Positions 47,442-58,366 of a stretch of DNA of 64,000 bases are shown one piece after another. Within the stretch, counting starts at the first letter, position 1; each line of letters opens with the position of its first letter. Source of the DNA: Anthostomella pinea (lineage: Eukaryota; Ascomycota; Sordariomycetes; Xylariales; Xylariaceae); the NCBI GenBank assembly GCA_963556695.1, contig CAUWAG010000003.1:5394001-5458000 (forward strand). Reading direction: 5' to 3'. Under the pieces are notes generated by a model. That model did not search any database, had not been told where the DNA came from, and saw only the letters and a program-made list of their open reading frames with translations. Position numbers and translations under genes: made by a program.

Positions 47442-47688
47442 TGGTAGCATCTCTGATCGATTACGACCTCCAGCAGCCCTTACCTTTTAAGCTTTTTCTA
47501 CTGGTCTGATTCATTCTGATCACCCTCTTTCCGCTTGCGCGCCTCTAGGACTAGTTACCCTTGTTGCCGCAAGCCTTCAAATGTTTCTCCGTCGTAACTG
47601 TTCTTTTTATACAGAAAGAGGTCGCTCCTTGGCTTATATTTTGCCTTATTTGTAGGCTAGCCTTACGATGTATTATCCTTCTTATATT

Positions 47689-48903
47689 ATGTCTGAATCC
47701 ATCCCAGAGACGGCCCTCGCCTTTACATCCACCTCTATCCCTCGCCTCCAAGACCATCAGAAGCTCGTCGGCAAGGAGAACTGGGAGGTCTGGGCCCAAA
47801 CGATGGAGCATTTGTTCACTACTCTCGGGCTCTGGTCTCTTATCCTTGAAGCTATCAAGGCGGACGAGAAGGAACCATATAAGGCCACAACTAGAGCTGT
47901 CGACACCCCAGCCACACCTTCCGCGGGAGCCTCTTCCAAGCCCCCTGAATTGGATGCTAGTCTGAGCATCAAGAGGTCAAAATTATACCTCGCTATCACC
48001 CAGAACATCAAGTCTGACCCTGATTCTCGTATCACGGGTTTATTTGACCCTGGTCAGATCTGGATAGCCTTGCGACAGGCATATTCAGGCACGAGAATTA
48101 ACGCAGTTTCATCCGTTGTAGATGAACTGGCTGCCATTCGATTCCCTGACCATGGAGACAAGTTCGTAGGCAACTACCGCAGACTAATGGACAAGGTCCT
48201 GCGGCAAAATATCACATATCCTCCGAATATTCGCATTGCCAATTTTCTGGCTGCTATTCGGACGGCTTTTCCAACCCTTCACCGCGAAATCTCGAAAGAT
48301 TATAACCGTGGAATCTTCCCTACGACCGAGAATCTCTTGTACCGGCTCCAGGAGGAGATACAGATTTGCAAGGCTCAAGATGAGACCTTTGCCACCAACT
48401 TTGGCAAGCCTGCTACGCCTAATAAAGGCAAGAGCAAGTGGAAGAACAAGGGGAAAGGCAGTAATCGCCCATCTCTTGATGGCCCAAGAACCCCTGGAGT
48501 CAACCAGGGCTCTTCCAACAGCAACACCACGGATCCTATCTGGTGCTATGAGTGCGGAGAGCTTGACAAGAAGAAGGGCCACCTTGGATGCAACAAACGC
48601 ATCCTCAGCCAGATCATCCAGGCCTCTGAGAAGGCTAGGAAAGATGGAAGGCCTTCAAGCAGCGCTCCCACTCACCAGAGTGGATGCACTGGCGCTTCTG
48701 ACGCCGCTCAATGGTGCAATTATGCCGATAAAGCCATTTCCAGTCAATCTGTCCTCACTCAAGGACCACATAGCGCCAACCAGGGAGCGAGTACCAATCT
48801 GATCGACATCGTTCATGCCACGACAAGCACAGACTCATGGCTGTTTGACACAGGCTCTACCGTTCCTATTTGCAATAGCAAGAAGTGGTTTATTCGCCTT
48901 TGA
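47689..48903 (+). pseudogene. Copia gag and protease (stop at end)
   Basis: Gag frame starting MSESIPETALAF: capsid-like region (WEVWAQTMEHLFTTLGLW, GNYRRLMDKVLRQN), basic linker (KGKSKWKNKGKGSNR) and a zinc-knuckle-like WCYECGELDKKKGHLGCNK. The aspartic protease motif WLFDTGSTVPICNS follows. A TGA at 48901-48903 and a TAA at 48955-48957 close the frame between protease and integrase; the reading frame itself continues across both (FIRL, MDPDLVPFNTGGGPVTP, GVGDVEIPF). TGA and TAA could come from CGA and CAA by C-to-T. Confidence 0.85.
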
Positions 48904-48969
48904 ATGGACCCTGACCTGGTCCCCTTTAACACTGGAGGAGGCCCTGTTACTCCTTAAGGTGTTGGCGAC

Positions 48970-50811
48970 GTGGAGATACCATTCATTACCTCCAACAGTG
49001 ATACCGTCACTCGGACAATCTCTGGAGTACTATTTGTGCCTTCCTTTTCAATCAACATTCTCTCGGGAGACCAGATGTATCGCCAAGGATGGTATTTGAT
49101 AATCCGCGATCTGTTTGACCCCCATGGGACATGGGTGGCATCATTCCACCAGGGAATGTACGTTCAGACAGAGATCCCTAGTGTCCAGAAGGACGTATAC
49201 GGGATCAATCAAGCCCCGGACATGTTCACCAATATGGTATCCGAGGATTCTTCCCAGGAACTGACCTCTCAAGCCAAATCTGTGGCGCTGAGACTACTCC
49301 ACCGCTGGCATACAAGACTTGGCCACCGATCTATTGGTGACCTGATCAAGACAGCCAGTATCACCAAAGGGATTGAATTGCCGCCGAATGTACGAGAGCT
49401 GGCAAAAGAATTCACCTGTCTGGAATGTCTAGAGTCCAATCTACGTCGCCTAGTCTCTCGAGTTGAGCAGGAATATCCAGATCATGCTTTAGACCTGGTC
49501 CATATGGATACAGCCAAGCACTCTGTCCAAGGCTATGATGGTTCTCTCTATGCCACCGTATTTGTGGATGGCAAGTCTCGTTTGAGGGAGTACTGCCCTC
49601 ACGAGAAGAAAGGGGAAGCTTCCGACCAAGCCATTCGCTACTGTGAATACGCTCACACCCAGTACGGGCGTTATCCAAAGCGATTCCGAATGGATGGTGG
49701 TTCTGAATACGCGAGATTCAAGCAATGGGGAGCTGAACGTGGTATCCTGTTCGAAGTCAGCGCTCCATACACTCCCGAGCAGAACGGAGTGGCTGAGAGA
49801 TCCTTTGGCGTTATACACGCTCTCATTCGCAGTATTATGAAGGATTCCGGGCTACCTGAAGCCCTTTGGCCGGTTGTTGGACCTGCTGTATGTGATAGGC
49901 TCAATGTGAGCTATACATCTTTCCTCCAGGGCATTAAGAAGACTCCCTTTGAAGTTTTCTTTGACGATCTGAACCCTGGAAAGGATAACAAGCCTGATTT
50001 GACGAATTTACTGTCAATCGGGCAGGCCGCTGTGGTCCATTTGCTGCAGCAGCGCCGCTCTAAGGGAGACAAGACCACTCCATACGTAAGGAGAGGTCGT
50101 ATTCTTCGTTCCCTTGGTTCCAACCAGTACCAGGTGTATCTTACACACCTGAGAAAGGTTGTAGTTACTGCTCATCTTGAGATTTTGGATGGGTATGTAC
50201 TTTCAAGGGATTTGATCCATATCTTTCTAAACTTCCGTGGTACACTCGATGACTATGAGACAACCAGACCCAATGCTAAAGATCTGCCAGCGCCGTCTTC
50301 ACCAGAGGGCGCTCACGATCCTCAGCATATATATATCGAGTCAGATAACGGAAGGGATGATAGAGATGATTCACCCCAACCAGTTGTCACGTTAGGGACC
50401 CCTCTTGGGTCCCCTGACGCTTCTGATAATGATGATAGTCATCATTCTGACTCTGGATATAGCAACCCTGAGCCTAGTACTGCTCTAGCTGACTTGATTC
50501 TTCTATCATCTGAACCACCTCGTCAAGAAGTAGCCCCAACGGCTGCTCCGAGGTCAAGAATCCAATCAGGGCTCAACCCAGAGAATGTACTCTCCGGAGG
50601 GCGCACTCGGAGGACTCACAACCACTACGTGGCCGAGTCTTCCACCCCTGGCATATCTCCACATGTTACGATCGAGGCATCTTATGCCAATTGGCCGTCT
50701 TCTGACCCTGATCAGGCACTTCCCCATAATGACGAGCCTTTTAGCTATAAAGAAGCCATGGAGTCTGCCGAGGCACCTCAGTGGCTGGATGGCACTCATA
50801 CAGAGATATAG
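48970..50811 (+). pseudogene. Copia integrase region
   Basis: Integrase: zinc-binding HRWHTRLGHRSIGD...CLECL (H-H-C-C), then catalytic Asp in LVHMDTAKHS, Asp in RFRMDGGSEYARF and Glu in YTPEQNGVAERSFG, the D,D35E set. A Ser/Asp-rich linker (DSGYSNPEPSTALAD) follows, and the frame meets a TAG at 50809-50811 (GTHTEI-stop-ALLRNNTF) at the entry to the RT, where CAG is the likely ancestral codon. Confidence 0.88.
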
Positions 50812-50814
50812 GCA

Positions 50815-52374
50815 TTGCTGCGCAATAATACCTTCATTCCTTTGTGGAGGTCTGATCTGCCTGCTGGGCATAAAACTCTCTCTAGCCGCAATGTCTATAG
50901 GCGGAAGAAGGACTCTGACGGCAACACCTCTCGGTACAAGGCTAGGGTGGTTGTACGAGGCTTCATGCAACGCTATGGCCTCGACTATTTCGAAACCCAG
51001 GCCTCAGGCGCTCGTACTACCACCTGGAGGCTCCTTCTAGCCATTTCTGCCGTTCTGGACTGGGAAATTGACCAGATGGATGCTGTATCTGCCTTCCTGA
51101 TGGGAGAACTGGATGAAGAGATCTTCATAGAGACGCCTGATGGTCTCTTTGACTTCTTTGAGATGTATCCAGATGAGAATACCATCAACTGGAGACCTGG
51201 CATAATTATGAAGCTTGCGAAACCGCTATATGGGCTCAAGCAGAGCCCCAGGCAGTGGCAGAAGCGCATTCGCAGCGCTCTAAAGGACCTCGGATTCGAC
51301 CCTCTGGTCTCTGACAACGCAGTCTATGTCAACATCAACTGTGGCATTATAGTGATCAGCTATGTCAACGATTTCCTCATTTTGGGGTCTAATTGTGACG
51401 GGATCGCTGCCTTCAAGAAGGAACTAGGTTCTACATTTGAGATAAAGGACATAGGAGCTGCTAAATACTTCTTAGGAGTCCACATTGTCAGAAACCGAGC
51501 GGAGAGGACGTTATATCTCTCTCAACAGACGTATGTGAGAAGGACTGTGGAGGCGTTCGACCAGCAGAACACTGGCAAGATAAACGTGCCGATATCTCCT
51601 CAAGCAGTGGAACAGATGGAGTCCCTGGACAATGACCTTGAGGTCGATACACGTCCTATTCAGACATACCAGTCCCTGATTGGTTCTGAGAACTTCCCTG
51701 CGTCGTATACGAGACCAGATATTGCATACTCTATGGGTGTTCTCTCGCGATACCTTCACAACCCTGGCTCAGCCCAATATAAGGCCGCTCTAGGCCTACT
51801 TCGCTATTTGTGGCACTCTCAAGATCTTGGGATCAAATTTGGAGGTCCCGAATATGTCAGGAAGACCCCCCAGGAGGTCCTTGAGATGATTCCGAATCTG
51901 CTGGTTGGTTACTGTGATGCCAGCTATGCTGGAAGCATCAAGACCAGCGCCATATCCACCTCAGGCTACCTGTTCACGTTTGCTGGGGGCGCTGTCTCCT
52001 GGGCATCCAAGCTGCAGACTGTTGTGGCTCAGTCTACTGTGGAATCGGAGTACTACGCACTCTCTGAAGCCGTCAAAGAGGCTGCCTGGCTACGAGAACT
52101 GATGCTGGAACTTGGTTCCACTCTGAATGCTATCAACATCCATTCAGACAGTGCTGGAGCTATTAATTTGGCTCAGAACGCTGAATTCCATCGTCGAACT
52201 AAGCACATTCGAGTCAGGGGACACTACATTCGTCAGGAGATCTTGGAAGGCTATATACGGCTCTCTTTCCTTGGAACCAATGAAATGCCTGCAGACGGTC
52301 TCACCAAAGCTTTGACAAAGGCAAGGTTCTTTAAGTTTCTGGAGTTGCTAGGACTGGTTCATGTAGAGGGGTGA
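50815..52374 (+). pseudogene. Copia reverse transcriptase and RNase H
   Basis: 519-codon frame, continuous with the integrase frame but for one stop. RT motifs: RYKARVVVRGFMQRYGLDY, QMDAVSAFLMGELDEEIFIE (first Asp), PLYGLKQSPRQWQ, then SYVNDFLILG where copia RTs have YVDD, so the first Asp of the catalytic pair is Asn (GAC to AAC). RNase H: GYCDASYAGSIKT, QSTVESEYYALSEAVKEA, IHSDSAGAINLAQN. The end TKHIRVRGHYIRQEI and MPADGLTKAL is typical of the family. Confidence 0.9.
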
Positions 52375-52412
52375 TATTCTGGTTATGTTAATTCCCTCAG
52401 TCTGAGAGGGTG

Positions 52413-52610
52413 TGTTGGATTCTGGGCTACGTTAGCCCATCCATAGTCATCCTTCAGGATCACCATCCCCATTTGTGACTCTGTCACATACGTGGCCAAT
52501 ATAAGGCCACGTATCCTTTCCTTTAGTATCTTGTATATATATAGGGCCATTCTGGCCGCTCCAGAGTAGCTGGAATTCCTCTCCTTGATAGAACACTTTG
52601 AAATCTAACA
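52413..52610 (+). repeat. Copia 3' LTR
   Basis: Second 198-bp LTR, followed by the target duplication ATAGT (52611-52615), after which LINE ORF1 sequence resumes. Confidence 0.9.
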
Positions 52611-52615
52611 ATAGT

Positions 52616-53058
52616 TCGGTTCCAGCTTTCTCAAGTGTCTTATCGACTGCTGCAGCACACTCCTGAAACATTGTCATCCTGGCTTTATATAGATGCTTGT
52701 CTTTAGCCAGTATTTTGGCAACTTGGTCCTGGCATTCTGAAGAAGAGACTTTGTTCCCTGCATCACCTCTAATGACTTGGTCTGTAAGGATTTCGATTGA
52801 CTGAGATGATTCCATATCAATGGTGCTGCTATTATTGATATTTCGGGATTTTCCTTTCAGAGGGGAAACAGTGGTGAAGTCAGCCTCAGAGACCTGTGAC
52901 GGGCTGCTGTTGATGTCGTCGAGCAGTGCCTGGCGGAGCCTGCTTGGGGTTGCCGGGCCATATGTTCTTTTAGGGACTGGGGATTTGAACACGCCGCCAG
53001 TAGTCGTCTTTGGGACAGCCACTGGCGTATTTGGGGGCCTATCGTGAAGGGGTGCCAT
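52616..53058 (-). pseudogene. LINE copy 2 ORF1 (5' part)
   Basis: N-terminal part of LINE ORF1, from MAPLHDRPPNTPVAVPKTTT through RTYGPATPSRLRQALLDDIN and SPLKGKSRNINNSST to VDKTLEKAGTEL, where the copia element enters. The sequence continues at 47238 on the far side of the copia element. Copy 4 carries the same ORF1 start. Confidence 0.75.
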
Positions 53059-53177
53059 CCAGCTTGTGAGAAAAATTTTCTGTGCCTTGGCAAGGATAGT
53101 CAGATACTGAGACAAATGCCTGCTTTAGTGCAGATATAGAGGTTGCGCCCTAACAGTGGGGCGCCAAGAAAAATAGT

Positions 53178-53690
53178 TATACTCATATATAGTAACTGAT
53201 AGAGACCTTATATCTTTTAAAAGGAGTACTTTATATAGACTTCTAGCGGCCAGATCTGGACATGGCGACTTTGCCAGATACTACGAACACTTTGGGTATA
53301 CAAACTCGAATGATCACTGCAGCTATGGTGAGAAGAAAACACCACAATATATTTCCTTTTGTAAGAGGCTGGGGAAAAATCGGCTGCTACCTAGGTACTC
53401 GCCTAGGACAGCTTGTTTATAATACTTAAGGGAGAGGAGCACAGAATGGGCAAAATTCGTGGAGAAGAGCAAATTCTTTTTATCAATCTGCCCTCAATAG
53501 ATAGCTGTTCTTAAAGGACCAGATGGATGACCCAAGGTCATACCGCCGCAACAACGGGGATGGGCCCGTGAGTGGGACTGACTGTACTTATTATCTTGAT
53601 ACCTCCATAACCCTGCGATGCAAAGGCTCTTGGAGGCGTGGTTTGCACTACTGAGGAGCAATCCCCCACGTTAAATACAAAACAAAACAT
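53178..53690 (+). mobile_element. LINE copy 3 (3' end fragment)
   Basis: 5'-truncated + strand copy of the LINE: the C-terminal Cys/His segment region, the 3' UTR (GAGGCGTGGTTTGCACTACT) and a tail ACGTTAAATACAAAACAAAAC. It abuts the 5' end of copy 2 head to head. No target duplication could be paired with confidence. Confidence 0.75.
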
Positions 53691-54138
53691 ATGAGGACTC
53701 GGTAGACTGTTCTCCACGAGATGAGCCAGTCCCTGTTCGGAGAGTGCGACGATGGGGCCATGGGAGACGGAGTCGTGGCCATGAGCCTCGACCAGATCGC
53801 CGGCCAAGGATGATGCTCGACATCCACCCCGAGTCTCAGGATGGTGGCCAGGATGGTGTCCGGAACGTAATGGTTAACAGTTCGACATAACGGAGACTTT
53901 TTGGATCTGCACTTTGTCTGTTAAAAATACGCATATATATTACTAACAAGGCTGATCTATAACCTTTGCACCGACATAGAACTTTAATTAGCGTATCGGT
54001 TACTATTATATACTGGCCCAAACCCCCCAGCATGCGGATCTGCTATGGAACCCATTGTGGATCCTATAGGGCAATTGCCCCATGGATGACGTTATGATAA
54101 GAAATATAAGTTAGCTGGTGCACGAGCCTCACAAAAAC
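53691..54138. other. Short gap between LINE copies 3 and 4
   Basis: No gene or element recognised; probably the remains of host sequence between two LINE insertions. Confidence 0.35.
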
Positions 54139-54469
54139 AACTATTTTCCTTGGCGCCCCGCTGTTAGGGCGCAACCTTGATATTTGTACTAAAGCAGGCA
54201 CTTCTCTCAGTAACTGACTATCTCTGTTAAGGCACAAGAGAATTTTTCTCACAAGTCGGATGGGACCCTTCCCCGACGGGCACCCAAACACGCCCGTGAC
54301 AGTCCCAAAGATGACCACCGGCGGCATGCTCAAATTCCCGGCCTCTAGAAAGACATACGGCCCGGCAACTCCGAGTAGGCTCCGCCAGGCGCTGCTTGAC
54401 GACATTAGCAGCAGCCCGTCACAGGGCTCCGAGGCTGATTTCACCATTGTTTCCCCTCTGAAAGGAAAA

Positions 54470-54696
54470 TGTCACGGCGAGCGTACTGGTGAGCTGGGAC
54501 ATGGCCTGCAGCAAGCAGCTATTACTCTATTGACGAGAATATCAAGACCAGAGAGGAAAGAAAGAGAGAGAAAGTTAGGTACAGTGAGAGGTTGTCCCTT
54601 TAAGGGGATCCCCTGGTCAGATCCTTCCCTTATTGAGAGGTATCGGCTTGTCATATAGGAAGGTCCGTGCAGGCCGTCACAGTGCAGGCCGTCACA
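54470..54696. mobile_element. Solo LTR (family B) inside LINE copy 4
   Basis: Second copy of the TGTCACGGCGAGC...GGCCGTCACA element, flanked by the duplication GAAAA (54465-54469 and 54697-54701). It splits the LINE ORF1 text SPLKGK/SRNVND. The last 15 bp, GTGCAGGCCGTCACA, are present twice in tandem, unlike the copy at 32849. Confidence 0.85.
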
Positions 54697-55972
54697 GAAA
54701 ATCCCGAAATGTCAATGACGGCAGCACCACTGGAATGAAACGACCTCGATCGAACGAAATCTCTACAGACCAAGCCATCAAACGCGATACAAGGAGTAAA
54801 GCCTCCTCTTTGGAGTACCAGGACCAAGTTGCAAAGATACTGGGTAAAGACAGACACCTTTACGAAACCAAGATGACAATGTTTCAGGAATGTGCTGCAA
54901 CAGTTGATAAGACACTCAAGAAAGCTGGAACCAAACTATACTCACATGCCAAGGAGTTCAGCGCCTTCTTCTCTAAATGCCTGAACGAATGGCTGGAAAC
55001 CCGAGATTTGACCATAAGGAAGGCCACTTCTGGGGGAATGGGGAAGCCCACTATGACTTTTGCCTAAGCCGTCTCTTCTAGCCACCGACCGCATCCACTG
55101 ACAGTCAACACCACCATAAAGAAAACAAAGCCTGGCGCCCTCACCGCTGCCAACCAACTGAAGAAGAAGAAGCAGGATGATCTCTAGGTCTTTGTCCGCA
55201 TGGACAATAGCCATTTAGAGCCTTATAAGATAAAGTCCACACTGAACAAAAGACTTAAGCTCCACCCCTAGGAGCTTAGGGAGGTGACGCGGTGCCCCTC
55301 CGGATTTACCTTACACCTAAGGGACAAGCTAACTCAGGCTAAGCTCTTGGACTTCCAAGAAGAGATCGCCGACATTCTTAAGGCGCAAAAGATCGAGGCC
55401 CATATGGTCTGGCATCACTACAAGGTCGATGGATGCCCAAAAAGGGTCGTAAGTGCGGAAGGGTTTACAATTGACATTACCGACATTGCTGTCGCTGATG
55501 AAGTCAAAGCCCAGACAGGTGACAGACATTTGAGGTGCATAATCCCAAGAAGGGCGGAATTCGGCTCGACGAGACTTTCGCCGCGTGGCTCGGAAAGCCA
55601 GGAGAGAGTACTGGCAGACTCTGATAGATTCAGCAACCGAACCAAAGGACGTGTACAGAATCGTTTCCTGGCACAAGCTGTCAGTGGGACTGCGTTCCCC
55701 CCCAATAATCATAAGAGGCCAAACATTTGAGTCACAAGAGAGCAAGGGGAATGCACTATGTTTAGCCACGCTTGAGCAAAGTACCCCAGACAACGATATC
55801 ATCGACCCCTGGTCCGCTCAGATCGCACAACTCAAGTCACACATCCCCCTTGAATACCACGTTGGACTAGAAGAGGCTGAAGGGTGCACTGTGGGGACCA
55901 AGAACAACTCCCCGAGAATAGATGCCCTCACGGTACGGATTCTAAAAGCTTGCTGGCCAGTCATCAGGGAAC

Positions 55973-56488
55973 ATGTCAGAGCCCTTTCAGACCTGTCTAC
56001 AGATCAGACACCACCCTAAACCATTCAAAGTAGCTGAGGTAGTAATGATCTCAAAGCCAGGTAAGAAAGACTATTCTAACCCCAGGGCCTACAGACTAAT
56101 ATCGCTGCTATCATGTCTTGGCAAAGGCTTAGAACGATTCATTACAAAAAGAATTGCTTGGTTTGTTATTAAACTTGGAATTCTAGCTCTACAACATTTT
56201 GGAGCTCTACTGAAGTGCTCTTCCACCGATCTGGTAGCTGCACTTATACATGACATCGAGCAGGCCCTTGACCAAGGCCTCGTTGCAACGGCAGTCACAT
56301 CAGATGTGAAAGGTGCCTTTGACGCTGCCCTAGTGGGACGACTGGTGGTTCGTATGAGAGAACAGGGCTGGCCGGGCTTTCTTATAAAATGGGTCCAGTC
56401 ATTTATGTCCGAGCGGTCCGCAAGGGTCCGGTTTGAAGGTATCATGACCAATATGAAAGCTCTTACTTATGAGCTATCACAAGGCTGA
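55973..56488 (+). pseudogene. LINE copy 4 reverse transcriptase fragment
   Basis: Carries PFKVAEVVMISKPGKKDYSN, RAYRLISLLSCLGKGLERF and DVKGAFDAALVGRLV, closing at a TGA after ALTYELSQG (the stop replaces a codon within the LPQGSP motif). The next frame piece (56510-56881) holds FGYADDLAILCIGKD. A degenerate relative of the domain in copy 2. Confidence 0.75.
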
Positions 56489-57131
56489 CCGGCCTCGCCA
56501 ATCCTTTATATGCTATATACAGAGCCAATCTGTGCCCAGCTTGGTGTGAAAAAGAGACGCTTTGGATACGCAGACGACCTAGCGATTCTCTGCATTGGAA
56601 AGGACCTTAAAATAACAGCCACAGAGGCTTTCAAAAATCTTTACTCGCTTAATCAATGGGGACATAACAACGCTATTAAATTTGACCCTAATAAAACAGA
56701 GATCATGCACTTCTGGCAGAAAAAGAATTCAGACAACCCCCCGGTCTGCCACGGGACAATAAACAAAACAGCAGAGGATTCCATGCGATGGCTAGGTGTC
56801 CTGCTAGATAGAAGACTAAACTTCAAAAATCACGTTTCCTACTGGGGCAAGAAGGCTAGTAGGGTAGCAAATTATCTTTGAGGACTATGCAACACGATCA
56901 AAAGATTTCTAGTAAAGTCAACCAGGAGGGCTGTGATAGCTTGTGTTATCCCTATTCTTACACACGGTGTCGTGCTGGCCGGTCGATACAGAGACATTAG
57001 AGCGAGCGCTGGTTTGCGATGTAGTTCTGGATATTGGTACTGCACATACCTACTCGTGTATACATGGTCATACACCCCTTTACCAAAATCTGTCAAAGTG
57101 CTACATATAGCGCGGCATTGAGGAGAGTATG

Positions 57132-57417
57132 TTTGTTTGTTTTGTATTTAACGTGGGGGGCAGCTCCTCAGTAGTGCAAACCACGACTCCCAGAGCCTCT
57201 GCATCGCAGGGTTGTGGAGGTCTCAAGATAATAAGTACAGTCAGTCCCGCTCACGGGCCCATCCCCGTTGTTGCGGCGGTATGACCTTGGGGTCATCCAT
57301 CTGGTCTTTCAAGAAAAGCTATCCATCGGGGACAGATTGTTGAAAAGAACTTGCTCTTCTCCACGAATTTTGCCCATTCTGTGCTCCTCTCCCCTAAGTA
57401 TTGTAAACAAGCTGTCC
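57132..57417 (-). mobile_element. LINE copy 5 (short 3' fragment)
   Basis: 286-bp 5'-truncated copy on the minus strand: the 3' UTR with an AAAC-repeat tail, flanked by the exact 15-bp duplication ATTGAGGAGAGTATG (57117-57131 and 57418-57432). It interrupts a sequence of unknown nature; just left of it, one frame reads DVVLDIGTAHTYSCI, which resembles the phosphate-binding loop of Hsp70-like ATPases, but too little remains to call a gene. Confidence 0.85.
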
Positions 57418-57432
57418 ATTGAGGAGAGTATG

Positions 57433-58366
57433 ACTGAAGATACTAGCAACGCAACAGGGCGTGGGCGCCTGGCTTGCTCTACGGAGGGGACTGGATTAGA
57501 AGCCAACGACGATGACGACGACGATGACGACTTTAATAGAATTTTGCTCCGCGTGTTGAGAGTCGTACAGCGGCCTTACAAGGTGATGTCACAAGTCAAT
57601 ATATCGAGGGAAGCGCACTCTAGTAGCGGTCGAGGATTTATTGTACAGTATAGAGTCTATCGCGGTATTCGAAACAGTCACCTGCGCAGCCTCGCTACGC
57701 ATAGAGTTTCAAATCAAGCGGAACCCGCGGTCATCAGGGCGGCTATGTCGTTCAACCATGGATCACGAGGATGCCAGAATACTAGCTCTGGAAGAGGTTA
57801 CCGTAGGTCTTGTACATTGTGAGCGATGTGAAACACGTCCGGACAAGGGTTCCATACTGATAAGCTGGTAGCATCCGTTCGTTATCCCTGTGTACTCGGG
57901 AGCGTCCGTCCCGTAGTCTTTCGAGTCGGGGCTCCCTCCCGGGCGACGGCGTCTCTTGAACGGGAGCAAACCCCCGTATAGAAGCGGACATGGGACCGGT
58001 GTTTTGAATAGAGAGACCCGGTTGTGATCACCTCGTATCAGTGGTGTTAGATCCGAATCCTGCCTTCAGATCTCTGGGATGGTAAATCGTAGCTTCTCCA
58101 TGTACTGGGGTGCCTCTGGGTCTGTACTCCGCCTGATGGGAACACGCGCTTGACGCGGAAATATACATTACCCACCCGTTCTGATGATAATGATCTGTCG
58201 TGGTGGATTAAACGTCATACGATGGTCACTTCCTATCATGTTGTAGCAGGAAAGCTGCCACCATATACGGACCCAGGCTCCAGGCGGCTGCCAGGCCACC
58301 CCCAGCATATGGAGACGCTACGATTTACCATCCTGGAGATCTGTATAGCGCTACAACACGAATAAC
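57433..58366. other. No gene recognised
   Basis: Right side of the sequence interrupted by LINE copy 5. A GAC/GAT repeat at 57507-57532 encodes an Asp run in one frame. ORFs here overlap in several frames without motifs. Confidence 0.35.

Larger units (their letters stand above)
47244..52610 (+). mobile_element. Ty1/copia LTR retrotransposon
   Basis: 5367-bp element with 198-bp LTRs (47244-47441 and 52413-52610) that begin TGTTGGATTC, end ATCTAACA and differ at two visible positions. The 5-bp target duplication ATAGT flanks it (47239-47243 and 52611-52615). A candidate primer-binding site TGGTAGCATCTC follows the left LTR at 47443, and a purine tract GAGAGGGTG precedes the right LTR. Domain order gag-protease-integrase-RT-RNase H makes it copia-type. 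Three premature stops and a changed RT active site make it inactive although the LTRs are young. Confidence 0.93.
42401..53178 (-). mobile_element. LINE copy 2 (near full length, split by copia)
   Basis: Most complete copy of the window's LINE, with two ORFs. The 5' end is at about 53178 (on the minus strand AACTATTTTTCTTGGCGCC..., as in copy 4). ORF1 begins at 53058 (MAPLHDRPPNTPVAVPKTTT), is interrupted by the copia element (47244-52610) and resumes to a CCHC zinc-knuckle region near 46370-46500. ORF2 has an AP endonuclease (46062-45466), reverse transcriptase, RNase H and a C-terminal Cys/His segment. Several in-frame stops make it inactive. The final ~180 bp of 3' UTR seen in copies 1, 3 and 5 are missing at 42401. 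Confidence 0.85.
54139..56969 (+). mobile_element. LINE copy 4 (internal deletion, solo LTR inserted)
   Basis: Starts with an intact LINE 5' end (AACTATTTTCCTTGGCGCC). ORF1 starts MGPFPDGHPNTPVTVPKMTT at 54260, is cut by a solo LTR at 54470 and continues to QTGDRHLRC near 55540. There it jumps directly to the ORF2 segment just before the RT (KARREYWQTLIDSATEPKD), so the zinc knuckles and endonuclease, roughly 1.5 kb, are deleted. RT motifs follow (VTSDVKGAFDAALVGRLV, FGYADDLAILC) with stops and a frame change near 55980. Homology to copy 2 ends near 56969, before RNase H. Confidence 0.82.

Noticed and set aside
42401..53690. LINE copies 2 and 3 as a single twin-primed (5'-inverted) insertion
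   Set aside because: Both copies contain the same ~340 bp of the LINE near its 3' end, more overlap than twin priming leaves.
57268..57822. 184-codon + strand ORF
   Set aside because: Starts inside the LINE copy 5 fragment and crosses its target duplication; the Asp run is a simple repeat.
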